A stretch of DNA of 64,000 bases from NCBI GenBank assembly GCA_964035575.1, contig OZ037916.1, forward strand, positions 1-64,000, in the 5' to 3' direction. A program made the translations under genes and the position numbers. The first letter of the stretch is position 1. Each line of letters opens with the position of its first letter. Source of the stretch: Rhynchopus sp. YZ270_cl-10 (lineage: Eukaryota; Euglenozoa; Diplonemea; Diplonemida; Diplonemidae). This document shows, piece after piece, positions 62,255-64,000 of the stretch. The notes under the pieces were generated by a model. The model made no database searches. It was given only the letters and a program-made list of their open reading frames with translations, and was not told where the DNA came from.

Positions 62255-63617
62255 CAAGAACTTTTTCTATACTCTGTGAAATACTCTGTATGACCAAAGC
62301 TGCGGAACGAACGCTCTCTTGCATCGTGACCAACTAAAGCTCGGGAAAGAGGGAATCCCCTTGTTTCATTGTATTATTTTCATGAAAACACAACCCCCTT
62401 TTTTGGCGGAGGTTGTTCAAAAAAAAGAACGGAAAAAATGGAGGTGACTACCTGGCGGAATGTTTTAAAAATAGAAGGGAAGTTATTAATACAGGCAACT
62501 CCGACTGACCCACGTACTTGAGCCATGTGCCAGCCATCCGGATGAAAGCACAAATAAAAGAAAAAAATCAAGATGACCGCATAAAAAAAAAAAACTACAA
62601 CAGAAGAACAAAGAAATAAGTGGTGAAGGTGATACCTGCCTCAGGGGCAAAACCTTTAATCATGAACACAAAAAAAAAAAAAAGGAGCACTGCAAGAGTC
62701 AACCCTACAGCTTCACTGACTGTTCCTCAAGCCCTGTCAAGGACCTGTCAATAGGGGGTGTCACTATATAAATTCCACCTGATTTTTACTGAGTACTGGA
62801 AAAGTGATAAGGAATTATAAAGTGGACCCCCCTTGTATCAAGGACCCTGTCACTATCGCCCTAAGAACATCATTAACATAACAAGAAAACTGGAAACAGA
62901 AACACACAAAAGAATTACCAGACAGACAATCGATCCAACCCACTCACCTCTCCAGCACCGTTCCACAGGGAAGATCCCCGTTAGTGTTTGCTGCAGTCCT
63001 TGGAGAGAAGCGACCTTTTTTTCCTGTTTCGGAACTACAAAGACAAATGGAAAATGCTTGTATGGAGAGAATGGTAATATGGTAATTGGACTTCTTTTTT
63101 TTCTGGGTTCGGGGTGAAGAGAGAAAAGGAGAGAGAAATGAAAAGCGCGCAGATCCAACCGGCTCCGCAAGCAAGGACGTATATAAATGAGATCCGCGTT
63201 AAAGCATTTGCCGAGCTTGTGAGTGTACACCAAATAAATGATATGGAGGGAAACCTAGGCTTAGTGTTGCATGTTTGTGTCTTTGTTTGTGAACATGTAA
63301 CAGGCGCGCAGGTCTCAACCCAAGCAAACTGCTTTTGCGAAAACTCAGAAAATAAAATTGTGATGACCGTACAAAAAAGGTCTGTAAACGTACGGTGAGG
63401 GAAAGGGAGATAAAATAGGAGGTGGTTTTCAATAATCAAAAAAAAAAAAAAAAAAGAAGAGAAAGAAAAAGGTTTATAAAGTAAGACAAGCCTCACTGTG
63501 CTTGGTCAAAAAATATATCAGAAAAACTTGATTTGTGTTTCAATGCAGGCAACAAAAAGACGCGTCTCCGTCATCGTGGACGCATCCCGCAAGCAGGTGT
63601 CGTTTATTGAGCGTGTT

Positions 63618-63649
<32 letters not shown>

Positions 63650-63810
63650 CACTGTAACCTACCATGGTAGGCGTGACGCTGACTACACGGTTTTTTTGTT
63701 TTTTTTCTTCTCTTTGTGACTGCGAAAATGTTAGACTTGAAGCCCAGCAGAAACAGGGCCCGCTCATAACATCCATTTTATTGGTTTTGTCAAATACATC
63801 GAAACAAACA

Positions 63811-63850
<40 letters not shown>

Positions 63851-64000
63851 TTGAAACGATGAAAAGTGTACTTCACGAAGAAGCACACAACACACCCCAT
63901 ACAAACAAAGAACAAAAAAACAACAAAATATTTTTTCGCAAAAATACAAGAAAAATGTTGGAAGATCGTCAGCAGTTGTTGTTCCGCTGAGTCTTAAGAA
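62255..64000. other. Gene-free right end
   Basis: AT-rich with long A and T runs (62,670, 63,438, 63,620, 63,812). The open frames are short and lack GC3 bias. No gene, RNA or mobile element was recognised. Confidence 0.5.

Noticed and set aside
62250-64000. Several 60-150 codon frames at the right end
   Set aside because: All AT-rich, overlapping on both strands, without codon bias or domains.
1-64000. CRISPR arrays, tRNA and rRNA genes
   Set aside because: No spacer-repeat arrays, no complete tRNA cloverleaf and no rRNA sequence were recognised.

Overview
This is eukaryotic nuclear DNA, probably from a free-living flagellated protist. The left half (1-31,440) is a nest of near-identical copies of one very large non-LTR retrotransposon (LINE). 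The right half (33,173-57,878) holds seven single-exon host genes, all on the minus strand. Coding DNA is GC-rich at third codon positions, while spacers are AT-rich and full of homopolymers and tandem repeats. One-way gene order, no internal introns (one gene has an uninterrupted frame of 2,561 codons) and pyrimidine tracts ending in AG just before some start codons recall lineages that trans-splice polycistronic transcripts, such as kinetoplastids, diplonemids or dinoflagellates. No spliced-leader gene or taxon marker was found, so the assignment stays open.

LINE region. Copy A (minus, 73-10,368) and copy B (plus, 10,532-22,591) are arranged head to head around a 163-bp spacer. Copy D (minus, 5'-truncated, 20,507-21,814) sits inside B's 3'UTR with a 10-11 bp target-site duplication. 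Copy C (minus, 5'-truncated, 22,606-30,793) lies directly after B's poly(A) tail with its own target-site duplication. The spacer recurs inverted to the right of C, followed by an 18-bp tandem repeat, rearranged LINE scraps and an 8-bp satellite. The LINE ORF (3,144 aa in A, 3,220 aa in B) reads: hydrophobic N-terminus, Ser/Asn-rich variable repeat, hydrophobic segments, OTU-like cysteine protease domain, two zinc fingers, reverse transcriptase, restriction-like endonuclease, a second OTU-like domain, a RING-like cysteine cluster, a Gln/Lys-rich coiled coil and a conserved C-terminal region. Intact frames and low divergence point to recent activity.

Host genes, left to right: a secreted multicopper oxidase with a Thr/Pro/Ala stalk; a receptor-type class III nucleotide cyclase (Cache, TM, HAMP-like linker, one catalytic and one degenerate cyclase domain) whose frame is broken twice; a kelch-repeat protein; a divergent protein kinase; a giant protein with Arm-like N-terminus, many IQ motifs and C-terminal leucine-rich repeats; an unrecognised 512-aa protein; and a small coiled-coil protein. 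They do not form an obvious pathway; the shared strand is what unites them.

The long gene-free stretches at 49.7-54.7 kb and 57.9-64 kb carry non-autonomous DNA transposons: a 1,085-bp TIR element with 5-bp TSD packed with microsatellites, a 1,256-bp hAT-like element with 8-bp TSD, a 1,192-bp foldback element with arms of about 395 bp, a short inverted-repeat pair at 61.2-61.6 kb, and a 262-bp tandem duplication. A short sequence module is shared between otherwise unrelated elements, and a ~47-bp repeat resembling a tRNA-derived SINE head recurs three to four times.
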